A stretch of 64,000 nt of DNA from Caballeronia peredens (GTDB lineage: Bacteria; Pseudomonadota; Gammaproteobacteria; Burkholderiales; Burkholderiaceae): NCBI GenBank assembly GCA_001544595.2, contig FCOH02000007.1, positions 124,001 to 188,000 on the forward strand, given 5' to 3'. Positions 33,667-42,449 of this stretch are shown here, one piece after another. Numbering within the stretch: the first letter of the stretch is position 1; each line of letters starts with the position of its first letter. A model generated the notes under the pieces. The model had not been told where the DNA came from, did no database searches, and was given only the letters and a program-made list of their open reading frames with translations. Position numbers and translations under genes: made by a program.

Positions 33667-35569
33667 CGCTCAGCGGCGCGCCCGGCACCGCGCGCACGCG
33701 CGCGGGCGTTTTCGTCAGGCGGTAAGGCACTTTCAGCACAGGCCAGAACGCGCCTTGCGGATCGCGCGCGGCGCTCAGCACGTCGGCGAGAAAATCGCGG
33801 TCTTCGAGCAGTTCGTCGACGCGCATCACCGGCACCGCGCCGGCGAGCGCCTTCGCCGCGACGGCTTTCGGCAACGTGATGCAGCGCGCGCGATCGGCGT
33901 CGGAGACTTCGCCTTCGGCCCACACATGGCCGTCGAGACAGGCGAGCGCCTGGCCGCGCGCTACGGGCCTGCCCGCCGCGAACAGCGCGCACCAGGCGGC
34001 GACGTCCTGCATCGAGATTTCGACGAACGCGCCTTCGTTTTCGTCGCGTGCGGCAAGACGCGCGACGATCGCGAACAGCGCCGCCTGCCCGCCGAGAATG
34101 TCCGCGCCCGACGCGCCGATCTTGACCGGCGCGCCGTCGCTGCGCGTGACGTCCATGAGACCGCCCATCGCCTGAATCACGGTATCGAACGCGGGCCGCG
34201 ACGGATACGCCGACGCGATCCCGAAGCCCGAGATCGAGCAATAGACGAGACGCGGATTGATTTGCGCGAGCGCGGCACGCGTGAAGCCGAGTTTCGCGAG
34301 CGCGCCGGGGCGCAGGTTTTCGACGAGCACATCGGCGTCGGCGAGCAACGTGCGCAGATGCGCGCGATCGGCTTCGTGCTTCAGGTCGAGCGCGAGCGTC
34401 TGCTTGTCGGTATTGTTGAGCGCGAAGAAATAGCTCGTGCCGCCCTGCCCCGGTTTCCACGACCGCGCGACTTCGCCGCCGGGCGGCTCGATCTTCACGA
34501 CCTCCGCGCCGAGCGCCGCGAGATGCTTGCCGACGAGCGGCGCCGTCGTGTACTGGCCGATCTCGATGACCTTCACGCCCGCGAGCGGACCGGCGTCCGG
34601 CGCGGCGGCGGCCTTCGCGCGCGTGGCCGGTTGCGCGGCGAATCCCGCATCGCTCAGCGCGGACGTTTCGAAGATCGAAACCCGCCGGTACGTCGCGTCA
34701 TCGATGCCGTCTGTTTCGATCGCGCGCGCCGCGAGCGGATGACGCATGCGGAAGTTGGGCTCATCGGGCAGATCATTGACCGCGACGATCGGCCCCGCCG
34801 CCACGCCGATGCGCTCGCAAAGGCGCGTGCAGTCGTCGGTGGGGAGCGTCGAGGTCCAGGTTTCGAGGAGCGCATCGAGTGCATCGACATGGCGCACGCG
34901 ATCCGCGAGCGTCGCGAAACGCGCGTCGTCGAGTTGCGGCACGCGCGCTTCCTGCCGGAGCTTGCGCCATTGTTCCTCGGTGCTCGTGCAGATGAGAATC
35001 CAGCCGTCGCGCGTGCGATACGCATTCCACGGCGCGCACGCCGGATGGCGATTGCCCACGCGCCCCGCCGTGCGCCGCGCGAAGGCGGCCGGCAGAAACG
35101 TCGTCAGCGCGCTGGCCGCGCAGCCGGAAAGCGTCACGTCGATGTTCTGCACGATTCCGCGCATGCGCTTCACGCGCACGGCCGCCGCGACGGCCGCCGC
35201 CGCGTACAGCGCCGCCGAGATCTCCGCGAGCGCAATGCCGATGCGCACCGGCGCGCCCTGCGCGAAGCCCGTGGTGTCCATGAGGCCGCTCATCGCCTGG
35301 ATCTGCGCGTCGGACCAGCGCGTGCCGGCGCGCGTGTCTTGCGGCCCCGTCGCGGTGATGTCGCACACGATATGCGCGCCCGACGCCTTCCAGCGGACGA
35401 TATCGTTCGCATCGTCCATATCCGACGACACGACGATGACGTCGTAACCCGCCACGTCCGCGGGCGCCGCCGCGCAATCGACCTTCGCGCCTGCCCGCTC
35501 GAGCAGCGTCGCGCAGAGCTTCACTGCGTCGCGTGCGCCGCAGGCGAGTACTTGCAAACCTTCCAGCAT
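33608..35569 (-). CDS. Double-length CaiB/BaiF (family III) CoA-transferase
   Basis: 653 residues made of two CoA-transferase halves in tandem. The N-half (1-320) has IQAMSGLMDTTGFAQGAPVRI then Glu116 (LAEISA) where the catalytic Asp is expected. The C-half (331-653) starts GVKVIEIGQYTTAPLVGKHLAALGAEVVKIEPPGGEVAR and has Asp490 (GADILGG) in the matching place, so activity probably resides in the C-half. The enzyme should move CoA from an acyl-CoA donor to a carboxylic acid. It opens an acyl-CoA catabolic island and is divergent from a LysR regulator. The Pro/Ala-rich C-terminal tail is read antisense to the end of the sensor kinase gene. Confidence 0.87.
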   Translation of the reverse strand: MLEGLQVLACGARDAVKLCATLLERAGAKVDCAAAPADVAGYDVIVVSSDMDDANDIVRWKASGAHIVCDITATGPQDTRAGTRWSDAQIQAMSGLMDTTGFAQGAPVRIGIALAEISAALYAAAAVAAAVRVKRMRGIVQNIDVTLSGCAASALTTFLPAAFARRTAGRVGNRHPACAPWNAYRTRDGWILICTSTEEQWRKLRQEARVPQLDDARFATLADRVRHVDALDALLETWTSTLPTDDCTRLCERIGVAAGPIVAVNDLPDEPNFRMRHPLAARAIETDGIDDATYRRVSIFETSALSDAGFAAQPATRAKAAAAPDAGPLAGVKVIEIGQYTTAPLVGKHLAALGAEVVKIEPPGGEVARSWKPGQGGTSYFFALNNTDKQTLALDLKHEADRAHLRTLLADADVLVENLRPGALAKLGFTRAALAQINPRLVYCSISGFGIASAYPSRPAFDTVIQAMGGLMDVTRSDGAPVKIGASGADILGGQAALFAIVARLAARDENEGAFVEISMQDVAAWCALFAAGRPVARGQALACLDGHVWAEGEVSDADRARCITLPKAVAAKALAGAVPVMRVDELLEDRDFLADVLSAARDPQGAFWPVLKVPYRLTKTPARVRAVPGAPLSVTRAPPAPARAPVPEDRPA

Positions 35570-35634
35570 GATCGTCTCCTTCCTTCGTATCTACACGGCT
35601 GGCGCGCCCGCGCCCGCGTTGCTACCATCGTCCG

Positions 35635-36534
35635 ATGCGAACCCTTCCGTCACTCAACGCGCTGCGCGCCTTCGAAGTCTGCGGGCGTCTGCTCAGCATC
35701 CAGCTCGCCGCCGATGAGCTGAACGTCACGCCCGCCGCCGTCAGCCGGCAGATCAAGCTGCTCGAAGACCAGCTCGGCGTGCTGCTGTTCGAGCGCGGAC
35801 ATCGCGCGATCACACTGACGCCGATGGGCTCGCGCTATCTCGCCGACGTGATCCGCAGCTTCGACACCTTGCGCACCGCGACCGTCAATCTCACCGAGGC
35901 GCGCCGCCGCCGCACGCTGAAGATCCGCGCCTACACCACGTTCTCGATGAACTGGCTGCTGCCGCGCCTCTCGACGTTTCATCGCGACCATCCGGACATC
36001 GAAGTGAGCCTGACGACCTCGCTGCAACCCGTCGACTTCAACGTCGAAGACGTCGATGCGGCGATTCGCCTGTCGCATGCGCCGTCATCGGATTTCGGTT
36101 TCGACCGGCTCGTGCCGAACGAACTCGTGCCGGTGTGCAGCCCGGCGTTCCTGCGCGCGCATTCCGGTCTCGGCGACGCCGCGCCCGAATCCCTGCGCGA
36201 CGTGCCGCTGCTGCATTCGCTCGCGCGCCGCGAAGACTGGGCCAGGTGGCTCGACGCAGCAGGCGTGCGCAGCGTGAATCCGCACGGCGGCCTGAGTTAC
36301 GAGAGCTCGATCCTCGCGTACTTCGCCGCGACGCAAGGGCACGGCGTCGCCATCGCGCAGCGCGTGCTCGTCGCGGATCAGTTGCGCGCGGGCACGCTCG
36401 TCATGCCGTTTTCCTTCGTGCTCGATCTCGGCGCGTTCACGTACTACCTGATCTATCCGCCCGCGCATCTGTCGAATCCGGAGTTCGCCGCATTCCGCAC
36501 GTGGCTGCTTTCCACGGGCGAAGCGCCAACGTGA
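35635..36534 (+). CDS. LysR-family regulator, GcvA-like
   Basis: 299 residues. N-terminus MRTLPSLNALRAFEVCGRLLSIQLAADELNVTPAAVSRQIKLLEDQLGVLLFERGHRAITLT is the GcvA-subgroup helix-turn-helix. The effector domain begins near residue 95 (LKIRAYTTFSMNWLLPRLSTFHRDHPDIEVSLTTS). Starts 66 bases from the divergent CoA-transferase gene, which it likely controls. It may also act at the second divergent promoter of the island near 38230. Nearly abuts the convergent hydratase gene (4 bases between stops). Confidence 0.9.
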   Translation: MRTLPSLNALRAFEVCGRLLSIQLAADELNVTPAAVSRQIKLLEDQLGVLLFERGHRAITLTPMGSRYLADVIRSFDTLRTATVNLTEARRRRTLKIRAYTTFSMNWLLPRLSTFHRDHPDIEVSLTTSLQPVDFNVEDVDAAIRLSHAPSSDFGFDRLVPNELVPVCSPAFLRAHSGLGDAAPESLRDVPLLHSLARREDWARWLDAAGVRSVNPHGGLSYESSILAYFAATQGHGVAIAQRVLVADQLRAGTLVMPFSFVLDLGAFTYYLIYPPAHLSNPEFAAFRTWLLSTGEAPT

Positions 36535-36538
36535 CGCG

Positions 36539-37342
36539 CTAACGCCCGACGTACTCCGGCTTGCGCTTCTCCGCGAACGCCTTGCGTCCTTCCACGCGAT
36601 CTTCCGATTCGCGCATCGCGCCCCACGCCAGTTCGGTGAATTCGAGCGCCTGCGCGAGCGGCACGTTCGCGCTCGTCTCGATGACCTTCTTGATCATCTG
36701 CACCGCGAGCGGCCCGTTCGCCGCGATGGCGCGCGCGAGGCCGAGCGCATCGTCCATCAGCGCTTCCGGTTCCGCGAGATCCGATATCAACCCGACGCGA
36801 TGCGCATACGCGGCATCGATCCTGCAACCGGTGAGCAGCATCTTCATCGCGATGGCCGAGGGCACCGCGCGCTGCAGCGCCTGAATGCCGCACACGGCCG
36901 GAATGCTCGCGACAACCGCTTCCGGCAGGCCGAACACCGCGCGCGTCGACGCGATGCGCAGGTCGCATTGCAGCGCGAGTTCCAGCCCGCCGCCGAGGCA
37001 ATAGCCGTTGATGGCGGCGATCATCGGCTTGAAGATGCGCAGCGAACTCAGTTCCATCAGGCGCACATAGATGCCCTCGGCGCCCGCGCGATCGATCGAC
37101 TTCACGAACGACGCACCGAACGATGTCGTCGGCGGCAACGTGCGCTTCAGATCCGCGCCGACGCAAAACGATTTCGCGCCCGCGCCGGTCAGCACGATCA
37201 CGCGCACGTCGTCGTCATCGCGTGCGTCGGCGAGACGCGCCCGCAGTTCGGCGAGCGTGTCGAGATCGAGTGCGTTGAGTGCGTCGGGACGATCGAGCGT
37301 CACGACGGCGATGTGATCGGACACGCTGTAGCGAATGGTCAT
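36539..37342 (-). CDS. Enoyl-CoA hydratase with intact catalytic residues
   Basis: 267 residues starting MTIRYSVSDHIAVVTLDRPDALNALD, the standard crotonase opening. Oxyanion-hole segment GAKSFCVGADLKRTL. NGYCLGGGLELALQCDLRIA carries the first catalytic Glu and FGLPEAVVASIPAV the second, so normal syn-hydration of an enoyl-CoA is expected. This contrasts with the crotonase of the anthranilate operon. On the same strand as the SDR gene 16 bases upstream; together they give 2-enoyl-CoA to 3-ketoacyl-CoA. The start is fixed by GGGAGCC before ATG. Confidence 0.9.
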   Translation of the reverse strand: MTIRYSVSDHIAVVTLDRPDALNALDLDTLAELRARLADARDDDDVRVIVLTGAGAKSFCVGADLKRTLPPTTSFGASFVKSIDRAGAEGIYVRLMELSSLRIFKPMIAAINGYCLGGGLELALQCDLRIASTRAVFGLPEAVVASIPAVCGIQALQRAVPSAIAMKMLLTGCRIDAAYAHRVGLISDLAEPEALMDDALGLARAIAANGPLAVQMIKKVIETSANVPLAQALEFTELAWGAMRESEDRVEGRKAFAEKRKPEYVGR

Positions 37343-37358
37343 GATGGGCTCCCGGCTC

Positions 37359-38126
37359 TCAGACGCTCGGCGACGAAAGCGAGCGCCCGCCGCACACATA
37401 GAGCACTTGCCCGGTGATGTACGACGCCTCGCGCCGCGCGAAAAAGCGCACCGCTTCCGCGATATCGTCCGGCGTGCCGATGCGTTGCACGGGCACCGAC
37501 TTCTTGAGCTTCTCCTGAAGCTCGGGATCGAAGGCCTGAAAAAGCGGCGTATCGACGATGCCCGGCGCCACGGCGTTCACCGTCACGCCGTCCTTCGCCC
37601 ATTCGAGCGCGAGACTGCGCGTGAGGCTCACGACGCCGCCTTTCGCCGCCGAATAGTTCGCCTGTCCGATGCCGCCGAGCCACGCGCGCGACGAGATGTT
37701 CACGATGCGCCCGTACTTCGATGCGCTCATGTGGCCGAGCACGGCGCGGCAGCACAGAAACTGCGACTTGAGATTGACGTCGATGACGGCGTCCCAGTCG
37801 TCGTCGCTCATGCGCGTGATGCGCTTGTCGCGCACGATGCCCGCGTTGTTCACGAGCACGTCGACGCGGCCGAAGCGTTCGTGCACGGTCTCCACCGCGC
37901 GATTCACCGATGCGCCGTTCGTCACGTCCACGGCGAGCGCGATGACTTCCGCGCCCGCTGCGGCGAGCCGGGTCGCGGCTTCGTCGAGCGCGGCGCGATC
38001 GAGATCGAAAAGCGCGATGCGTTTGCCGTCGCGGGCCAGTCCCTGCGCGATGCCGAAGCCGATGCCCTTCGCGCCGCCGGTGACGATGGCGACTTCCGCG
38101 TTGATGTCGTGTGTCGAAGCGTTCAT
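37359..38126 (-). CDS. Short-chain dehydrogenase (3-hydroxyacyl-CoA / 3-oxoacyl reductase type)
   Basis: 255 residues from ATG at 38126 with AAGGAG upstream. TGGAKGIGFG near the N-terminus, VLVNNAGIVRDK, catalytic Ser in NISSRAW and YSAAK as YxxxK; the C-terminal end VLYVCGGRSL is a FabG-like tail. The Asp in IALFDLDRAAL after beta-2 suggests NAD preference, fitting oxidation of a 3-hydroxyacyl-CoA in catabolism. Upstream lies a divergent promoter with a long inverted repeat shared with the MHS transporter gene. Confidence 0.88.
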   Translation of the reverse strand: MNASTHDINAEVAIVTGGAKGIGFGIAQGLARDGKRIALFDLDRAALDEAATRLAAAGAEVIALAVDVTNGASVNRAVETVHERFGRVDVLVNNAGIVRDKRITRMSDDDWDAVIDVNLKSQFLCCRAVLGHMSASKYGRIVNISSRAWLGGIGQANYSAAKGGVVSLTRSLALEWAKDGVTVNAVAPGIVDTPLFQAFDPELQEKLKKSVPVQRIGTPDDIAEAVRFFARREASYITGQVLYVCGGRSLSSPSV

Positions 38127-38180
38127 GTTGCTGTCTCCTTGATCGATTGACTCGATGCTAGGCCGCCGCATGCCACGCCT

Positions 38181-38273
38181 TCAAACGACATTTTCTGCGC
38201 GTTCGATTGAGTTCTTCTCAATCGACGGACGGCGCACAAAAACTCAATCGAGCGCGCAAAAAATGTCGTTTGA
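38181..38273. repeat. 33-nt near-perfect inverted repeat in a divergent promoter
   Basis: Arms 38181-38213 and 38241-38273 are reverse complements at 31 of 33 positions, around a 27-base spacer. The outer 14 positions of the arms (TCAAACGACATTTT on the left) match completely. A short core CGATTGAG / CTCAATCG occurs three times: 38204-38211, 38217-38224 (in the spacer) and 38243-38250; the first two form their own 8-5-8 hairpin. It lies midway between the SDR start (38126) and the transporter start (38332), so it probably holds paired operators for symmetric control of both directions. Confidence 0.8.
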
Positions 38274-38331
38274 GCGCGGTAAAAGCCAAACCTACGATGC
38301 GTCCATCACAACCACACACGGAGACGGCATC

Positions 38332-39633
38332 ATGCACACCACGCTTCCCCAGGTCGCGGAACCCGCCGCGACGACGCTCACACGGGCGCAGAAAAAAGCG
38401 ATCGTCGCGGCGACGCTCGGCACCATCGTCGAGTTCACGGACTGGATCATCTACGCCACGTTCGCGTCGCTGTTCTCGCGGCAGTTCTTCCCGGCCAACA
38501 ACGCCAGCATCGCGCTGCTCGCCACCTTCGCCGTGTTTGCGGTCGGCTTCGTGATGCGACCCATCGGCGGCGCGCTGCTCGGCGCCTATGCCGACCGCCA
38601 CGGCCGCAAGAACGGCCTCGCGCTGTCCGTCGCGCTGATGGCGGGCAGCTCGCTCGTCATCGCGGCGTGTCCGGGCTATGCGTCGATCGGCGTCGCGGCG
38701 CCGCTCGTGCTCGTTGCGGCGCGGCTCGTGCAGGGCTTCGCCGCGGGCGGCGAATTCGGTTCGGCATCGACCTTCCTGATGGAATCGGCGGCGCCCTCGC
38801 GACGCGGCTTCGCGGGGTCGTGGCAGCACTTCGCGGTGAACGCGGGCGTGCTCGTGGCGGCTTCGATCGGCGCGCTGCTCACGTCGATGATCGACGCGCC
38901 CGCGATGAGCGCGTGGGGCTGGCGCATCGGCTTCGCGATCGCCGGACTGATGGGTTTCGTCGCGCTCTGGGTGCGTCTCGCGGTCGCGGAAACCGATGCG
39001 TTCAGAAAGAGCGCGTCGGCACGCCAGCACACGCGGCATCCGTTCGTCACGATCGTGCGGGAACATCGGCGCGCGGCGCTGCGCGTGATCGGCATCGCGA
39101 TGGCGGGCAACCTGTCCATCTATCTCTGGCTCGTGCTCTTCCCGACGCTCGCCCACATGCGCGGCCTGCCGCTGCGCGACGCATTCAGCGCGAGCGTGGT
39201 GTCCATCGTCGTGTCGCTCGTCGCGATTCCGCTGCTCGGCATGTTGTCGGATCGCATCGGACGCAAGCCCGTGCTGCTCGCGTTCGCCGCCGGCTCGGGC
39301 CTGTTCGCGTGGCCTGCGCTGCACTTCCTGTCGAACGACTACTGGAGCGCGACGCTCATCGTCACGATCGGCATGCTGCTCACGTCCGGCTTCGCCGCGA
39401 CCTGCGCGACCGTGATGGCCGAACAGTTCCCCGCGCATGTCCGGGCGACGGGCGTGGCGCTTCCCTACGCGCTGTCGGCGGCGCTCTTCGGCGGCACGCT
39501 GCCCACCATCGTCACGGCGATGAACAACGCCGGACTCGCTCAATACCTGTGGATCTACGTGGCCGTCGTGTGCGCGGCGGGCTGCGTCGTCTATGCGCGC
39601 ATGCCGGAAACGCGCGGCAAGACGCTCGACTAA
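38332..39633 (+). CDS. MHS-family MFS transporter (organic acid:H+ symporter)
   Basis: 433 residues from ATG at 38332 with GGAG 9 bases upstream. MHS signatures: AATLGTIVEFTDWIIYATFASLFSRQFFP at the N-terminus, GAYADRHGRKNGLALSVALM, and GGEFGSASTFLMESAAPSRRG. About 12 membrane helices. Transports an organic acid; neighbours (CoA-transferases, hydratase, dehydrogenase, thiolase) suggest an acid that is activated by CoA transfer and then beta-oxidised. Followed by a thiolase gene after 33 bases and probably co-transcribed with it. Confidence 0.88.
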   Translation: MHTTLPQVAEPAATTLTRAQKKAIVAATLGTIVEFTDWIIYATFASLFSRQFFPANNASIALLATFAVFAVGFVMRPIGGALLGAYADRHGRKNGLALSVALMAGSSLVIAACPGYASIGVAAPLVLVAARLVQGFAAGGEFGSASTFLMESAAPSRRGFAGSWQHFAVNAGVLVAASIGALLTSMIDAPAMSAWGWRIGFAIAGLMGFVALWVRLAVAETDAFRKSASARQHTRHPFVTIVREHRRAALRVIGIAMAGNLSIYLWLVLFPTLAHMRGLPLRDAFSASVVSIVVSLVAIPLLGMLSDRIGRKPVLLAFAAGSGLFAWPALHFLSNDYWSATLIVTIGMLLTSGFAATCATVMAEQFPAHVRATGVALPYALSAALFGGTLPTIVTAMNNAGLAQYLWIYVAVVCAAGCVVYARMPETRGKTLD

Positions 39634-39666
39634 GACGCTCATTTTTCAAATGCAATGGAGGCAACC

Positions 39667-40839
39667 ATGCGTAAAGTGGTGATTGGCGGCGTCGGCATGA
39701 CGCCATTCGGCAAGTTTCTCGAACGCAATCTCAAGTCGCTCGCGGAAGAAGCGGTGACGCTCGCGCTCAAGGACGCGCACGTCGGCGTGAACGATGTCGA
39801 TCGCGTGTTCTTCGGCAACGCGGCCGCGGGCGTCGTCACCGGGCAGGAGATGATCCGCGCGCAGTCGTCGCTGCGTAATACCGGACTCGACGGCAAACCG
39901 ATGTTCAACGTCGAGAACGCCTGCGCGTCCGGCAGTTCGGCGCTCAATCTCGCGTGGCTTTCGGTGGCGTCGGGGCAGGCGGAGACGGCGCTGGTCGTCG
40001 GCGTGGAAAAGCTGTCGCACGAGGACAAGGCCGTGTCGTTCGGCGCATTCGCGAAAGCGGTCGATCTCGAAGAGCCGCTGCCCGAAGGCGTCACGACCGG
40101 AACCGGCTCGCTCTTCATGGATCTGTACGCCGCGAAGGCGCGCAAGTGGATGGAGAAAACCGGCGCCGACGCCAGCGATTTCGCGCGCGTCGTCGTGAAG
40201 AGCCGTCATGCGGGCTCGCTCAATCCGCACGCGCAGTTCCGCAAGGAAACGAGCATCGAGGAAGTGCTGTCGAGCCGCATGGTCAGCGATCCGCTGACGC
40301 TCTTCATGTGCTCGTCGATCGGCGACGGCGGCGCGGCGCTGTTCATCTGCTCGGAGGAATTCGCGGCGCGGCACGACATTCGCCCGGTGTTCATCCGCGC
40401 GAGTTCGATCGTGTCCGCGAAAGCCGACGGCTCCGGCGAACTCGTCGCCGTGCGTGCCGCGCGCGAAGCGTATGAGGAAGCGGGCGTCGGGCCGGAGGAC
40501 GTGCATGTCGTCGAATTGCACGACGCGTCCGCGCCCGCCGAGCTGATCCACTACGAGAACCTCGGCCTGTGCGCACCCGGCGATGCGCCGAAGCTGATCC
40601 GTTCGGGCGACACGGGCATCGGCGGGCGGATTTCGGTGAATCCGAGCGGCGGGCTGTTGTCGCGCGGGCATCCGGTGGGCGCGACCGGCGTCGCGCAGAT
40701 CGTCGAACTGACGCAGCAGTTGCGCGGCAAGGCCGGCGCGCGCCAGCGGCCCGGCGCGACGGTCGCGCTCGCGGAGAACAACGGCGGCCAGCTCGCGGGC
40801 GATTCCGCCGTCGCGCTCGTCACGATTCTTTCGACGTAA
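39667..40839 (+). CDS. Thiolase (acetyl-CoA acyltransferase, SCP2-like branch)
   Basis: 390 residues; ATG at 39667 chosen because GGAGG lies 6 bases before it, while an ATG at 39655 overlaps that ribosome site. The acylated Cys is in NVENACASGSSALNLA. The C-terminus has NPSGGLLSRGHPVGATGVAQIVEL, with the catalytic His in GHPVGATG, and NNGGQLAGDSAVALVTIL in place of the more usual CxGxG segment, a feature of non-canonical thiolases. It would cleave the 3-ketoacyl-CoA made by the hydratase and SDR of this island. Followed by a second CoA-transferase gene after 78 bases. Confidence 0.87.
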   Translation: MRKVVIGGVGMTPFGKFLERNLKSLAEEAVTLALKDAHVGVNDVDRVFFGNAAAGVVTGQEMIRAQSSLRNTGLDGKPMFNVENACASGSSALNLAWLSVASGQAETALVVGVEKLSHEDKAVSFGAFAKAVDLEEPLPEGVTTGTGSLFMDLYAAKARKWMEKTGADASDFARVVVKSRHAGSLNPHAQFRKETSIEEVLSSRMVSDPLTLFMCSSIGDGGAALFICSEEFAARHDIRPVFIRASSIVSAKADGSGELVAVRAAREAYEEAGVGPEDVHVVELHDASAPAELIHYENLGLCAPGDAPKLIRSGDTGIGGRISVNPSGGLLSRGHPVGATGVAQIVELTQQLRGKAGARQRPGATVALAENNGGQLAGDSAVALVTILST

Positions 40840-40917
40840 CCTGTTCCTCGACGCAACGCCTTCGGGCGGTCGGCGCGATAATGAGCGCTCTACACGATGC
40901 GCTCGCGCCGACCGATC

Positions 40918-42312
40918 ATGCCCGCCCTCTATTCCTTCGATGTCCTAAGCCGTATCTGGCGCATCGCCGGCTTGCCCGACGATGCGCTTTCTTACGTCGA
41001 CCTTGCCGGCCACGAGCCGGTTTTCCCCACCAGCTTTGCTGTCGGCACGGCGGCGCAGGCGACCATCGCCGCGGCGGCGCTCGCCGCGTGCGAGTTCGGC
41101 GTGGCGCGCGGCGTCGAACGGCAGCGCGTCTGCGTCGACATGACCGATGCGGCCGTCGAATGCACCGGCGCCTTTACCGTCGACGGGCGGGAGCCGGAAA
41201 CCTGGGGACGCTTCTCCGGTCTCTATCGCTGCGCCGATGGCTATGTGCGCATCCACGCGAATTTCGAACATCATCAGGACGGCGCGCTGCGTCTGCTCGG
41301 ACTCGATCCGCGCACGGCCGCGCGTGAAGACGCCGAACGCGCGCTGCTTTCGTGGCGCGCGAGCGATTACGAAAACGCGGCGGCGGAGCGCGGTCTCGTC
41401 GTGTCGATGCTGCGCACTTTCGATCAATGGGACGCGACGCCGCAAGGTCAGGCCATCGCCGCGCAGCCGCTGATGACGATCACGCGCATCGGCGACGCGC
41501 CGCCGCTCGCGTTGCCGCCGCTGGCAGCGGATGCGCGTCCGCTCGACGGCCTGCGCGTACTCGATTTCACGCGCATTCTCGCGGGCCCGGTAGGCGGCCG
41601 CGCGCTGGCCGCGTTCGGCGCCGACGTGATGCTCGTCAATTCGCCGCATCTGCCGAATATTCCCGCGATCGCCGATACCAGCCGCGGGAAGCGCTCGGCG
41701 CTGCTCGACCTGCATGCGGCGCAGGATCGCGCGACGCTCGGGCGGCTGATCGACGACGCACATGTGTTTTCGCAAGGATATCGGCCGGGCGGGATCGCGG
41801 CGCTCGGCTTCGGGCCGGAGGAACTGGCGAAGCGCCGGCCGGGCATCGTGTATACGTCGCTGACCGCATATGGTACCGAAGGACCGTGGGCCGAACGGCG
41901 AGGCTTCGATTCGCTCGTGCAGACCGCGATGGGCTTCAATGCCGCCGAAGCCGAGGCGGCGCACGAGAGCAAGCCGCGCCCCCTGCCGATGCAGATGCTC
42001 GACATGGCAAGCGGCTTTCTGATGGCGTTCGGCGCGGCGGCCGCGTCGTGGAAGCAGCAGCGCGAAGGCGGAAGCTGGCATGTCGAGGTGTCGCTTGCGC
42101 AGACGGGTCAGTGGCTGCGCGGTCTCGGGCGGATCGACGACGGATCGAAGACGGCGACGCCGGATCTCGCGCCGCATATGGAGCGCCATGAATCCGGCTT
42201 CGGCGAATTGATGGCAGTGCGGCCGAGTGCGCGTTTCGCGCGGACGCCGGCCGCCTACACGCGGCCTTCGGCGCCGCCGGGAAGTTCGGCGCCGGACTGG
42301 AGCCTCGGCTGA
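40918..42312 (+). CDS. Second CaiB/BaiF CoA-transferase
   Basis: 464 residues from the ATG at 40918; seven further codons upstream are open but lack a ribosome site. The N-terminal 200 residues are a degenerate CoA-transferase half. From about 215 (LDGLRVLDFTRILAGPVGGRALAAFGADVMLVN) the canonical half follows, with GRGKRSALLD-like cofactor loop (DTSRGKRSALLDL), YGTEGPWAERRGFDSLVQTAMGF and the probable catalytic Asp in MQMLDMASGFL. Same strand as the thiolase. Together with the double-length transferase at 33608 it gives two enzymes to load CoA on the unknown acid, perhaps one for the substrate and one to recycle CoA. Confidence 0.85.
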   Translation: MPALYSFDVLSRIWRIAGLPDDALSYVDLAGHEPVFPTSFAVGTAAQATIAAAALAACEFGVARGVERQRVCVDMTDAAVECTGAFTVDGREPETWGRFSGLYRCADGYVRIHANFEHHQDGALRLLGLDPRTAAREDAERALLSWRASDYENAAAERGLVVSMLRTFDQWDATPQGQAIAAQPLMTITRIGDAPPLALPPLAADARPLDGLRVLDFTRILAGPVGGRALAAFGADVMLVNSPHLPNIPAIADTSRGKRSALLDLHAAQDRATLGRLIDDAHVFSQGYRPGGIAALGFGPEELAKRRPGIVYTSLTAYGTEGPWAERRGFDSLVQTAMGFNAAEAEAAHESKPRPLPMQMLDMASGFLMAFGAAAASWKQQREGGSWHVEVSLAQTGQWLRGLGRIDDGSKTATPDLAPHMERHESGFGELMAVRPSARFARTPAAYTRPSAPPGSSAPDWSLG

Positions 42313-42449
42313 CCGGCGCCCGGCTGCATCGAACGACGCCATGCCGGCGTGCATTCAAGTTTCTGCAGAACGTGTCGTAAACACGGGGCTGGCGCGCCAT
42401 GAGCGCGCGGTCCTCGTGCTCATCGACTACAACAACTCAAAACGTTCTC

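Noticed and set aside
38218-39642. 474-codon minus-strand frame opposite the MHS transporter gene
   Set aside because: Composition is Arg/His/Glu-dominated and it covers the divergent promoter repeat; the plus-strand frame has all family motifs.
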